Part shown: one piece after another, positions 26,137 through 35,107 of the stretch
How the letters are laid out: every line of letters starts with the position of its first letter
How positions within the stretch are numbered: position 1 is the stretch's first letter
From: an uncultured Porphyromonadaceae bacterium
Lineage (GTDB): Bacteria > Bacteroidota > Bacteroidia > Bacteroidales > Muribaculaceae
DNA: 64,000 bases
Reading direction: 5' to 3'
Assembly: GCA_900546365.1 (NCBI GenBank)
Contig: URCF01000003.1
Span: 62,001 to 126,000 of the forward strand
The notes under the pieces: generated by a model
Told to the model about the DNA's origin: nothing
What the model saw: only the letters and a program-made list of their open reading frames with translations
The model's database searches: none
Position numbers and translations under genes: made by a program

Positions 26137-27540
26137 TCAATCTTTGCCCGTGCCGTCAAAGCAATGGGTGCAGATTTTGCATTTTGGCAACCCGATTGCA
26201 TCGATGATATTCTTTATCGAGCAGAATTTAAGTGACGACAGATGAAGCTTTTTGCGTATCTCCTCCACCATCGCTTCATATTGCGGTGAACCCTCGGTGG
26301 CGTATGCCTCGAGGTTGGTGTTGGCATCCCCTTCAAGCTGCTCTATCACGCGGCGTGTGATCAGCTCCATTTCGCTCTTGGAGGCTGTGAAGTTGAGATA
26401 TTTGCACGGATATATCAGCGGCGGGCACGAGATGCGCATGTGCACTTCGTCAACCCCGTACTCATACAGGTCGCTCACATTGTCGCGAAGCTGGGTGCCG
26501 CGCACTATTGAGTCATCGCAGAACGCCACTTTATTCCCTTTCAGCAGCGCACGGTTGGCTATCAGTTTCATCTTGGCCACGAGCTCGCGCCTCTCCTGGG
26601 TGCCGGGGGTGAAGCTGCGGGGCCATGTGGGGGTATATTTCACAATTCCACGCTTGTACGGCACCTTCTTACCCTCGGCATAACCGAGAGCCATGCCGAT
26701 GCCGGAGTCAGGGATGGCACTCACAAAATCCACTTCAGTGGGGTCTTCTATGCCCATCGCATTGCCGCAGCGGCAGCGCATATCATCCACGTTCACTCCC
26801 TCGTATTCACACACCGGATAGCCATAGTAGGTCCACAGGAAAGCGCATATCTGCATCTCTTCCCCGGGCTTTTTGAGCTGCTTGAGTCCGGAGAGCGATA
26901 TTTCCACTATCTCCCCAGGCCCCACGTTGTAGCATATATCATACCCGAGATTGGGGAACGCGCAGGTTTCGGATGTGGCGGCATACGCACCCTCTTTTTT
27001 GCCTATTATGATAGGGGTACGACCCATCTTGTCGCGTGCCGCAATGATTTTCCCTTCAAGTAGCAGTAGTATAGAGCACGATCCCTTGAGGCGGCGATGC
27101 ACATTCTCTATTCCGCTCACCAGGTCGCTGCCCTCGCTGATCAGCGCGGCTATCATCTCGGTGGGGTTGATGATGTCGTAGGAATGTTCACAGAAATGAT
27201 GCCCCTTGGCGAGCAGCTCTTTTTCAAGAGCGCCGATATTGTTGATGCGGCCCACCGTCACTATCGCAAATTTTCCAAGATGGCAGTTGACTATTATCGG
27301 CTGCGCATCGGTGTCGGAAATCACTCCTATGCCGCTGTTGCCGGTGAACTGACCCAGATCCGGCTCGAACTTGTTGCGGAAATAAGAGTTTTCGATGTTG
27401 TGGATCGAGCGGGTGAAAATGCCGTCATGACATGTGGCCATGCCTGCACGTTTTGTACCCATGTGGCTGTTGTAGTCAACGCCGTAGAACAGGTCGTTGA
27501 CGCAAGGCGTGGTTTTGGTAACGCCAAAAAAACCTCCCAT
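26137..27540 (-). CDS. PurF-like amidophosphoribosyltransferase paralogue lacking the Cys nucleophile
   Basis: 467 residues from the ATG at 27540 (MGGFFGV). The N-terminal Ntn glutaminase fold and the phosphoribosyltransferase domain are both present, with the PRPP loop FCDDSIVRGTQ and TPTWPRSFTPG. In true PurF the mature protein begins with the catalytic Cys (CGVFG); here that position is Gly and no Cys occurs nearby, so glutamine hydrolysis is not expected. The C-terminal CKICTHC resembles the iron-sulfur ligands of the B. subtilis-type enzyme. The same Cys-less form is known in other Bacteroidetes. It follows purL by 83 bases. Confidence 0.85.
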   Translation of the reverse strand: MGGFFGVTKTTPCVNDLFYGVDYNSHMGTKRAGMATCHDGIFTRSIHNIENSYFRNKFEPDLGQFTGNSGIGVISDTDAQPIIVNCHLGKFAIVTVGRINNIGALEKELLAKGHHFCEHSYDIINPTEMIAALISEGSDLVSGIENVHRRLKGSCSILLLLEGKIIAARDKMGRTPIIIGKKEGAYAATSETCAFPNLGYDICYNVGPGEIVEISLSGLKQLKKPGEEMQICAFLWTYYGYPVCEYEGVNVDDMRCRCGNAMGIEDPTEVDFVSAIPDSGIGMALGYAEGKKVPYKRGIVKYTPTWPRSFTPGTQERRELVAKMKLIANRALLKGNKVAFCDDSIVRGTQLRDNVSDLYEYGVDEVHMRISCPPLIYPCKYLNFTASKSEMELITRRVIEQLEGDANTNLEAYATEGSPQYEAMVEEIRKKLHLSSLKFCSIKNIIDAIGLPKCKICTHCFDGTGKD

Positions 27541-27572
27541 ATATAAACTGTCTTGTTGATTGGTGATAAGCA

Positions 27573-27612
27573 GGAAAGCTGTTGGCAAACAACCTGTTGC
27601 CAACAGCTTTCC
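27573..27612 (-). other. 16-bp perfect hairpin between purL and the purF-like gene
   Basis: GGAAAGCTGTTGGCAA (27573-27588) is exactly complementary to 27597-27612 across an 8-base loop. On the coding (minus) strand no U tract follows, so it is not a standard terminator in that direction. On the plus strand ATATTTTTGT follows, but no plus-strand gene ends here. It may be an mRNA processing or stability element, or a partial terminator reducing purF-like expression. Confidence 0.6.
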
Positions 27613-27623
27613 ATATTTTTGTA

Positions 27624-30600
27624 CTATGCTTTCCTATGTTTGTTCTCTATCCACTTGCGGGCGTTGATGAACGCGTCTATCCACGGCGTCACATCGTCGT
27701 TGGCACGTGTGGCGGGATAGTAGGCGCACTGCCACGGGAAGATGGCTCTTTCCAGATGCGGCATCATCGCAAGGTGGCGTCCATCGGCCGACGCTATGCC
27801 GGCCACTGCTCCACGGCTGCCGTTGGGGTTGCCGGGATAGGCCGAATAGTTGTACTTCAGCACCACATTGTACTGGTCAAGAGGCATCGGCAAGTTGAAG
27901 CGGCCCTCGCCGTGTGCCACCCAGATGCCCGACTTGAGACCCGACAGCGGGCCGAACATCACCGAATTGTTTTCCGGCACGTTCACGCCCACAAACTGGC
28001 TCTCGAACTTGTGGCTTATGTTATGCTCCATCGTTGCGCGTTTGGGATGCGCCGGATTGATGAGGTTGAGCTCTATCATAAGCTGGCAACCGTTGCACAC
28101 TCCAAGGCTCAGGGTATCCTCGCGGGCATAGAAATTGTCAAGCGCACGCTTGGCATTCTCGTTCCACAGGAAGCCGCCGGCCCACCCTTTGGCTGAGCCG
28201 AGCACATCGGAGTTGGAGAATCCGCCGCAGAACACTATCATATCCACATCCTCCAGCGTTTCACGCCCGCTCATCAGGTCGGTCATGTGCACATCTTTCA
28301 CATCAAATCCGGCCAGATAGAGCGAATAGGCCATCTCGCGGTCGCCGTTCACGCCCTTCTCGCGGATTATCGCCGCCTTCACGCCGCTCGGCTCATGCTT
28401 GCCATGGGCAAGATGGCGCGATGCGAGCTTGCCGTCCCACCCCTTGGGGAGACGGTAGCGGAGCGGCTGTTTCTTATAGTTCTCGTAGCGCAACGCTGCA
28501 CATTTGTCACCGCTCTGCACGCAGTCGAGCAGATACGACGAGCGCATCCACACATCGCGCAGATAGTCGATACCCAGCATCCGCTCTATGCCGTTGTGCT
28601 GTATCATCACAGTGCGCTCGGCCACCGGGGTACCGATGGCGTGGAATTTCACTCCGGCTTCGTGCAGGGTACGCTCGGCGTTCTCGCGCTTGCTGTCGGC
28701 AATCTGAACCACCAATGCCGGATTCTCGGCAAACAATATCTTGACGAGATCTGTTTCTCCGTTGCCAACAAATCCCCCGGTGTCAATCATCAGGCCACCG
28801 CTTGTGTTGGCAAAGCACATTTCCAGTAGGGTGGTCACCAAACCTCCGGCCGCCACATCATGGGCTGCCAGCAGGGCACCGCGCTTCACAAGTTTCTGCA
28901 CCGCATTGAATGTGGCGGCAAACTGTGCGGCATCCTTCACCGTCGGAGCTTCAGAGCCGAGACGGTTGAGGGTCTGCGATAATGCGGAGCCGCCCATCTT
29001 CAGGGTGTCACCGCTGAAGTCGATATAATAGAGTGTGGATTTCACATTGTTGCGGAGCACAGGGCTGACGGTGCGGCGCACATCGGTCACTTCGCCGGCG
29101 GCTGAGATTATCACAGTGCCGGGGGCAAACACTTTGTCATCGCCATATTTCTGGGTCATCGACAGCGAGTCCTTGCCGGTGGGGATGTTGATGCCGAGCG
29201 CACATGCGAAGTCGCTGCACGCTTCCACGGCGCGATACAATGCTGCATCCTCGCCAGGGTTTTTGCACGGCCACATCCAGTTGGCACTTAATGACAATCC
29301 GTTGATGCCACGGGCTATAGGAGCACCCACGATGTTGGTCAAAGCTTCGGCTATCGCCATCACCGACCCTTTGGCCGAGTCGATGAGGGACACCTGAGGC
29401 GCATGGCCTATCGAGGTAGCTATGCCGGATTTGCCACGGTAGTCCAGGCTCACCACGCCGCAGTCGCTCAGCGGCAGCTGGATTTCGCCCTGACACTGCT
29501 GACGGGCTATCTTGCCGGTCACGGAGCGGTCCACCTTGTTGGTGAGCCAGTCCTTGGAGGCCACGGCCTCCAGCGACAGCACATCGCGCAGGTATTCGTC
29601 TATCTTGTTCTCGCTATACTCTGCATCAGCGTATTTATGGTGCACCGTGGTGTCTGTCATCACAGTCTTCGGCGAGTTGCCGAACATGTCGGCAAGTTCC
29701 AGATCAATAGGTTTGACACCATCGCCGCGGGTGAACACAAATTTCTCATCCGCACTTGTTTCGCCAACCACATAGAACGGTGCTCTTTCTCTCTCGGCCA
29801 CTGTGCGGATATACTCCACATCTTTCTCTTCCACCACCATGCCCATACGTTCCTGGCTCTCGTTGCCCACAATCTCCTTGGACGACAATGTGGGGTCGCC
29901 CACTGGCAGTGCATCGAGGTCAATATGGCCGCCTGTGGCCTCCACGAGCTCCGACAGGGCGTTGAGGTGCCCGCCTGCGCCGTGGTCATGGATGGATATG
30001 ATCGGGTTGATGTCGGCCTCGGCCATGGCGCGTATCACATTCGACACACGCTTCTGCATCTCGGGGTTGGCACGCTGCACGGCATTGAGCTCGATGCTGT
30101 TGTCGTACTGGCCTGTCTCAACCGACGACACAGCGCCGCCGCCCATACCGATACGGTAGTTGTCGCCGCCCATCACCACTACTTTCTGACCCGGTTCCGG
30201 AGTCCCTTTGATGGCATCTTTCTTGGTGGCGAACCCTACGCCTCCGGCCAGCATTATCACCTTGTCGTATGCATACAGCCTACCGTTCTCGTCATGCTCG
30301 AAAGTGAGCAGCGAACCGCAGATCAGCGGCTGGCCAAACTTGTTGCCGAAATCGCTTGCTCCGTTTGAAGCCTTGATGAGGATGTCGCACGGTGTCTGAT
30401 AAAGCCACACTCGCGGATTCATCATGAGCTCCCAGCGGTGCTCCGGACTCATGCGCGGATACGATGTCATATACACTGCGGTACCCGCTATCGGCAGCGA
30501 TGCCTTGCCTCCGCCGAGTCGGTCGCGAATCTCACCGCCTGTGCCGGTGGCAGCTCCGTTGAACGGTTCCACTGTGGTCGGAAAGTTGTGAGTTTCAGCT

Positions 30601-31334
30601 TTGAGCGAAATCACAGTGTCAATCTCCTTCACATCAAAAAAGTCCGGACGCTCGGGGTGTGCCGGGGCAAACTGCTCGGCCTTCGGGCCTGCCACGAATG
30701 CCACATTATCTTTATATGCCGACACCAGCGCTCCTGGATTGGTGGAAGATGTCTTCTTGATGAGCTTGAACAGCGACATCGGCTTCTCCTCGCCGTCAAT
30801 CACAAAAGTGCCGTTGAATATCTTGTGGCGGCAATGCTCGGAATTGACCTGTGAGAAACCAAACACCTCGCTGTCGGTGAGGGGACGGCCAAGTTTCTCA
30901 GACAGCTGTCGCAGATAATTTTCTTCGTCCGCACTCAGAGCCAGGCCTTCCTGACGGTTGTAGGTGGCGATGTCATCGATATATACTATTGGTTCCGGCT
31001 TGCGCTCCACCTTGAAAATCCTGGAGTTTAGACCGTTGTAAACCCTTTGAAGCATTTTGTCGTAGGCCGGTGTTTCGCTGCGGGTAAGCTCAAACTGTTC
31101 AATACGCTTGATGCCTTCAATACCCATATTCTGGGTGATTTCCACGGCGTTGGTGCTCCATGGGGTGATCATCTCCTTGCGGGGGCCAATGAAAGTGCCG
31201 GATACTGAGGTGGACAACAATGGTTTTGCGCCGCCGAACAGCCAGCTGAGTTTCTGCTTTTCCACATCGGAGAGTTTGTGGTCAGTGTCAACTGCTGTGA
31301 TCAAAGTGGCGCCTTTCTTGAAGAATACGACCAT
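27624..31334 (-). CDS. purL: Phosphoribosylformylglycinamidine synthase (large, single-chain)
   Basis: 1236 residues, the large type that fuses PurS, PurL and PurQ functions. It converts FGAR, glutamine and ATP to FGAM in purine synthesis. The synthase part includes SEHCRHKIFNG, KAETHNFPTTVEPFNGAATGTGGEIRD-region residues (about 250-275) and HDHGAGGHLNALSELVE. The C-terminal class I glutaminase has LGVCNGCQLM (catalytic Cys near residue 1080) and VAHGEGRF. Its own promoter lies at 31376-31383. Confidence 0.95.
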   Translation of the reverse strand: MVVFFKKGATLITAVDTDHKLSDVEKQKLSWLFGGAKPLLSTSVSGTFIGPRKEMITPWSTNAVEITQNMGIEGIKRIEQFELTRSETPAYDKMLQRVYNGLNSRIFKVERKPEPIVYIDDIATYNRQEGLALSADEENYLRQLSEKLGRPLTDSEVFGFSQVNSEHCRHKIFNGTFVIDGEEKPMSLFKLIKKTSSTNPGALVSAYKDNVAFVAGPKAEQFAPAHPERPDFFDVKEIDTVISLKAETHNFPTTVEPFNGAATGTGGEIRDRLGGGKASLPIAGTAVYMTSYPRMSPEHRWELMMNPRVWLYQTPCDILIKASNGASDFGNKFGQPLICGSLLTFEHDENGRLYAYDKVIMLAGGVGFATKKDAIKGTPEPGQKVVVMGGDNYRIGMGGGAVSSVETGQYDNSIELNAVQRANPEMQKRVSNVIRAMAEADINPIISIHDHGAGGHLNALSELVEATGGHIDLDALPVGDPTLSSKEIVGNESQERMGMVVEEKDVEYIRTVAERERAPFYVVGETSADEKFVFTRGDGVKPIDLELADMFGNSPKTVMTDTTVHHKYADAEYSENKIDEYLRDVLSLEAVASKDWLTNKVDRSVTGKIARQQCQGEIQLPLSDCGVVSLDYRGKSGIATSIGHAPQVSLIDSAKGSVMAIAEALTNIVGAPIARGINGLSLSANWMWPCKNPGEDAALYRAVEACSDFACALGINIPTGKDSLSMTQKYGDDKVFAPGTVIISAAGEVTDVRRTVSPVLRNNVKSTLYYIDFSGDTLKMGGSALSQTLNRLGSEAPTVKDAAQFAATFNAVQKLVKRGALLAAHDVAAGGLVTTLLEMCFANTSGGLMIDTGGFVGNGETDLVKILFAENPALVVQIADSKRENAERTLHEAGVKFHAIGTPVAERTVMIQHNGIERMLGIDYLRDVWMRSSYLLDCVQSGDKCAALRYENYKKQPLRYRLPKGWDGKLASRHLAHGKHEPSGVKAAIIREKGVNGDREMAYSLYLAGFDVKDVHMTDLMSGRETLEDVDMIVFCGGFSNSDVLGSAKGWAGGFLWNENAKRALDNFYAREDTLSLGVCNGCQLMIELNLINPAHPKRATMEHNISHKFESQFVGVNVPENNSVMFGPLSGLKSGIWVAHGEGRFNLPMPLDQYNVVLKYNYSAYPGNPNGSRGAVAGIASADGRHLAMMPHLERAIFPWQCAYYPATRANDDVTPWIDAFINARKWIENKHRKA

Positions 31335-31375
31335 GTGAATTGGGAGTAGTTGTAAAAATGTTTAAAATTATACTG

Positions 31376-31383
31376 CAAAGGTA
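31376..31383 (-). promoter_or_regulatory. -7 box for purL
   Basis: Minus strand TACCTTTG, matching TAnnTTTG, 41 bases upstream of the purL ATG. Confidence 0.6.
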
Positions 31384-31485
31384 ATCATTTCCATTGTGCC
31401 ACACAACATGCCACCACCGTTTTTTATCATCATACGCCACCACCGCAAGCTGTTGTCGGTGTTTGCGGCGGATAAATATCTATGC

Positions 31486-31992
31486 TTAATCTTGTGCTTC
31501 AAATATTGTTTCGGAAGGACAAGGGAGGATAGAGTCGGGGATGATGAGGGAATACGCGTCGGTGGTTACGATTGTATTGGAACCATGCCGTTGCAATCCT
31601 GAGATGGCGTTCCATTGCACCACTGCGGGAGCATGGGGCTTGACGGTTTCTTGCCTATGCCTGAACGGTTCATAGACCACTGTTATCAGTTTGCCGGGAA
31701 TGATGATGAGGTGCCGTGGCAACACGCACATTGCAGCCGTGGGTGTAAGTGCTGCGGAGAAATAGGCGAGCGCGAGCAACCCCGGCACCACGATGAATAT
31801 CAGTATCAACGCTATCAGCATATAGCGTATGTCGCCGCAGAAGGTGCCTGCAGCAAGCAGTGTGACGATGGCGAGTGTGAGCGGTAGTGTTATGCTCCAT
31901 CTATAACGAGCCAACACCTCGCCCATGGCCATGCGTATATAGCCGGAGGGCGAGGTGGTGTAGCTTAGTGTGATTATCGGGCCGGAGGCCAT
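31486..31992 (-). CDS. Small membrane protein of unknown function
   Basis: 168 residues. Two adjacent hydrophobic segments (about 29-45 and 51-78) are followed by a soluble C-terminal half. I do not recognise the family with confidence; the pattern of two helices followed by a beta-rich tail resembles YcxB-type proteins. The ATG overlaps the DUF1015 stop by one base (TGATG), which fixes the start and indicates translational coupling. It is the last gene of the fur-purA-DUF1015 cluster. Confidence 0.6.
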   Translation of the reverse strand: MASGPIITLSYTTSPSGYIRMAMGEVLARYRWSITLPLTLAIVTLLAAGTFCGDIRYMLIALILIFIVVPGLLALAYFSAALTPTAAMCVLPRHLIIIPGKLITVVYEPFRHRQETVKPHAPAVVQWNAISGLQRHGSNTIVTTDAYSLIIPDSILPCPSETIFEAQD

Positions 31993-33239
31993 CAATCGTC
32001 AAGTTTGTGAATGACGAGACCTGAACGTAGCTTCGGTTCAAACCATGTGGTTTTGGGAGGCATGATGTTGCCGCTGTCGGCAATATCCATCAGCTGCTTC
32101 ATCGACACCGGATACAATGCCAGTGCCATCGCCATTTCGCCGCTGTCCACTCTGCGTTGCAGCTCGCCGAGGCCGCGGATGCCACCCACAAAGTCAATGC
32201 GCTTGTCGGAGCGGAGGTCGTGGATGCCGAGAATATCGCGCAGGATGAGGTCGGAACTTACCGTCACATCGAGCACTCCTATGGGATCGGAGTCGTTGTA
32301 GGTGCCGGGCTTGGCTGTCAGTGAATACCATTGTCCGGGAAGATACAGAGCGAAGTTGTGCAGAGCTTCAGGACGGTATGGTTCGCAGCCTTTCGGCTCC
32401 ACAATGAAGTTCTCCTTGAGCTTGTCAAGAAACTGCTCGGGTGTGAGTCCGTTGAGGTCTTTCACCACACGGTTGTAGTCGATGATGTTGAGGTGAGAAG
32501 CGGGGAATGCTACAGCGAGGAAATAATTGTACTCCTCGTCACCGCGATGGTTGGGGTTGGCTTTGGCTTTCTCATTGCCCACTAATGCAGCCGCAGCGGT
32601 GCGGTGGTGGCCGTCAGCGATATAAAGATGCGGAATACGGCTGAACTCCTCGGTGATTATGTTGGTCATCCCGGGGTCGTCCACCACCCAGAAATGGTGG
32701 CCGAAGCCGTCAGGGGCCACGAAATCATATTCCGGGTCTCCGGCGGTGACGGCGTCTATCACCTGTTGCAGGCGTTGGTTGTCGGGAAAGGCGAGAAACA
32801 CCGGCTCGATGTTGGCGTTGTTGACGCGCACATGCTTCATGCGGTCTTCCTCCTTGTCGCGGCGGGTGAGCTCATGCTTTTTGATGCGCCCCGACATATA
32901 GTCGTCAACGTTGGCAGCCAGTACTATACCATATTGTGTGCGCCCGTTCATTGTCTGCGCATATATATAATAGTGTTCGGTATTGTCCTGCACCAGCCAC
33001 CCTTGGGTCTGGAAGTTGTGGAAATTCTCCACAGCCTTGCCATACACAGCCGGGTCGTGCTCGTCGGTGCCGGGGTTGAAATCTATTTCGGGCTTGATGA
33101 TATGATACAGCGATTTCTCATTGCCGAGGGCTTCGGCACGGGCTTCATCGCTGTTGAGCACATCGTATGGGCGCGATGCCACCTCGGTGACAAACTGCTG
33201 CGGCGGTCTGACCCCTTTGAACGGTTTTACTTTAGCCAT
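31992..33239 (-). CDS. DUF1015 family protein
   Basis: 415 residues. The N-terminus KPFKGVRPPQQFVTEVASRPYDVLNSDEA and the motif LYIADGHHRTAAAALV (about 206-221) are hallmarks of DUF1015, a cytosolic family found in many bacteria and sometimes placed near serine or purine metabolism genes; its reaction is not established here. It starts 15 bases after purA and overlaps the small membrane protein gene by one base. Confidence 0.85.
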   Translation of the reverse strand: MAKVKPFKGVRPPQQFVTEVASRPYDVLNSDEARAEALGNEKSLYHIIKPEIDFNPGTDEHDPAVYGKAVENFHNFQTQGWLVQDNTEHYYIYAQTMNGRTQYGIVLAANVDDYMSGRIKKHELTRRDKEEDRMKHVRVNNANIEPVFLAFPDNQRLQQVIDAVTAGDPEYDFVAPDGFGHHFWVVDDPGMTNIITEEFSRIPHLYIADGHHRTAAAALVGNEKAKANPNHRGDEEYNYFLAVAFPASHLNIIDYNRVVKDLNGLTPEQFLDKLKENFIVEPKGCEPYRPEALHNFALYLPGQWYSLTAKPGTYNDSDPIGVLDVTVSSDLILRDILGIHDLRSDKRIDFVGGIRGLGELQRRVDSGEMAMALALYPVSMKQLMDIADSGNIMPPKTTWFEPKLRSGLVIHKLDD

Positions 33240-33254
33240 GACAATTCTTATGGA

Positions 33255-34529
33255 TTATTTGCGTACAATGGTTTGACAACGGTCGGGTCCTATCGACACT
33301 ATGGTGATGGGAGTGTGGAGCTGCTCCTCGAGGAAGCGGATATAGGCCGAGAATTTTTCGGGGAACTCCTCCTCGCTCTTCATCTTTGTGAGGTCGGTTT
33401 GCCATCCCGGAAGCTCCGTATATACAGGCTCTATATTCACTGAGTCGATGTCAAACGGAAATAGGTCGGTCTCCTCACCGTCAATCTTGTAGGCTGTGCA
33501 GGCCTTGATGGTGGCGAAACTGTCGAGCACATCGCTCTTCATCATTATCAGTTGGGTCACACCGTTGATCATGATGGCATAGCGCAATGCCACGAGGTCA
33601 ATCCACCCGCATCGGCGTTCACGGCCTGTAACGGCACCATATTCGTGGCCGAGGTCACGGATTTTCTTGCCGGTTTCGTCATGAAGCTCGGTGGGGAAAG
33701 GACCGCTGCCCACGCGGGTGCAGTAGGCTTTGAATATACCATACACTTCTCCGATACGGTTGGGGGCCACTCCGAGGCCGGAGCATGCACCGGCGGTGAT
33801 GGTGTTGGAGGAGGTGACAAACGGATAGGAGCCGAAATCCACATCCAGCAGTGTGCCTTGTGCACCTTCGCAAAGCACTGATTTGCCCTGGTTCAGATAC
33901 CCGTTGATGAGATATTCGGAGTCCACGATGTCGAAGCTCTTGATATAGTCAAGCGCATTGATCCAGTTGGCCTCGAGCTCGGCGAGCACTCCTTCTTCGG
34001 GGAGCGCGTCAAGGCTCTTGAGGCGGTTGAGATGACGGTCGCGGGCAGCTTTGTATTTGGCCTCGAAGTTATGGAACAGGTCGCCCAGACGCAACCCGTT
34101 GCGGCTCACCTTGTCGGTGTAAGTCGGGCCGATACCTTTGCCGGTGGTGCCGATTTTCGCACCGCCTTTGGCTCTTTCGAGGGCGGCGTCAAGCAGTCGG
34201 TGGGTGGGGAGTATGAGGTGAACTTTTTTAGATATCTTGAGCACTGACCTAAGATTGACTCCGCTCTTCTCAAGTGCCTGAGCCTCTTCTGCAAACAGCA
34301 CCGGGTCGAGTACCACGCCGTTGCCGATAACATTGATCTGTCCGTGCTGGAATATTCCCGACGGAATGGAGCGGAGCACATATTTTTTCCCTTCAAACTC
34401 CAATGTGTGGCCGGCGTTGGGGCCTCCTTGGAATCGGGCCACCACATCATAGCGGGGGGTGAGCACATCCACTACTTTACCTTTGCCTTCGTCGCCCCAC
34501 TGGAGCCCTAAGAGCACATCTACTTTCAT
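33255..34529 (-). CDS. purA: Adenylosuccinate synthase
   Basis: 424 residues. The enzyme converts IMP and aspartate to adenylosuccinate using GTP, the first committed step to AMP. Signatures: LLGLQWGDEGKGKVVD (about 5-20), FQGGPNAGHT, GTTGKGIGPTYTDKVSR, and CEGAQGTLLDVDFGSYPFVTSS. An ATG two codons earlier (34535, MAMKV) is an alternative. The open frame to 34748 crosses into the Fur gene and is not used. It is flanked by a Fur-family gene and DUF1015 on the same strand. Confidence 0.95.
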   Translation of the reverse strand: MKVDVLLGLQWGDEGKGKVVDVLTPRYDVVARFQGGPNAGHTLEFEGKKYVLRSIPSGIFQHGQINVIGNGVVLDPVLFAEEAQALEKSGVNLRSVLKISKKVHLILPTHRLLDAALERAKGGAKIGTTGKGIGPTYTDKVSRNGLRLGDLFHNFEAKYKAARDRHLNRLKSLDALPEEGVLAELEANWINALDYIKSFDIVDSEYLINGYLNQGKSVLCEGAQGTLLDVDFGSYPFVTSSNTITAGACSGLGVAPNRIGEVYGIFKAYCTRVGSGPFPTELHDETGKKIRDLGHEYGAVTGRERRCGWIDLVALRYAIMINGVTQLIMMKSDVLDSFATIKACTAYKIDGEETDLFPFDIDSVNIEPVYTELPGWQTDLTKMKSEEEFPEKFSAYIRFLEEQLHTPITIVSIGPDRCQTIVRK

Positions 34530-34567
34530 AGCCATAAGTTTGTGATAAACGGAATTGTTATGAATGG

Positions 34568-35059
34568 TTAATTTGTTTTTTTCGGATTTGCCGCCTTTTT
34601 GCGCTTGGACTTGCGGAGACACCGCGAGCACACTCCGTAGATATAAAGGTCGGCGTAGGCGGGTTGGAAACTGGAATAGCGGCGCGAGCTCAGCACGGCG
34701 TCCACCTCGGGATCGTTCACCTCCTTGACTTTGCCGCAGCGCGAGCACACGAGATGATGATGGTTTGATGAGGCTTCGGTTATCTTCTCATACTGAGCTG
34801 TTTGGTTGCCGAAAGTGTGACGGCGCACAAGTCCTGCATCCACAAGCAGCTGCATGGTGTTATATACAGTGGCGAGGCTCACATGATAGCCATCCGCCTC
34901 CAACATCTGGTGCAGGGTGTCGATGATGAAGTGTGAGTTCATCTCCATGACCTTGTCAAGTATGGCATACCGTTCGGGGGTTTTGCGCAGCCTTTGCTTG
35001 GTCATGTATTGCGTGAATGCTGTCAGTGCGGCAGTTTTGGTGCGTTCGTCACTCATCAT
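34568..35059 (-). CDS. Fur-family transcriptional regulator
   Basis: 163 residues, slightly longer than Fur because of a Lys-rich tail (KSKRKKAANPKK). The winged helix contains LRKTPERYAILDKVMEM and ATVYNTMQLLVDAGLV (about 59-74); the metal domain has HHHLVCSRCGKVKEV and the structural pair CSRCLR near the end. Whether it senses iron, zinc or peroxide (Fur, Zur or PerR) cannot be read reliably. It precedes purA by 38 bases in the same direction. Confidence 0.88.
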   Translation of the reverse strand: MMSDERTKTAALTAFTQYMTKQRLRKTPERYAILDKVMEMNSHFIIDTLHQMLEADGYHVSLATVYNTMQLLVDAGLVRRHTFGNQTAQYEKITEASSNHHHLVCSRCGKVKEVNDPEVDAVLSSRRYSSFQPAYADLYIYGVCSRCLRKSKRKKAANPKKTN

Positions 35060-35063
35060 GCCA

Positions 35064-35071
35064 CAAAGGTA
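35064..35071 (-). promoter_or_regulatory. -7 box abutting the Fur-family start codon
   Basis: Minus strand TACCTTTG, matching TAnnTTTG, ends 4 bases (TGGC) before the first ATG. A second ATG follows immediately. If the box is used, the message would be leaderless or nearly so. Confidence 0.5.
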
Positions 35072-35107
35072 GCGATTATAAATTATATGTGCTAATAAAA
35101 GATGAGA

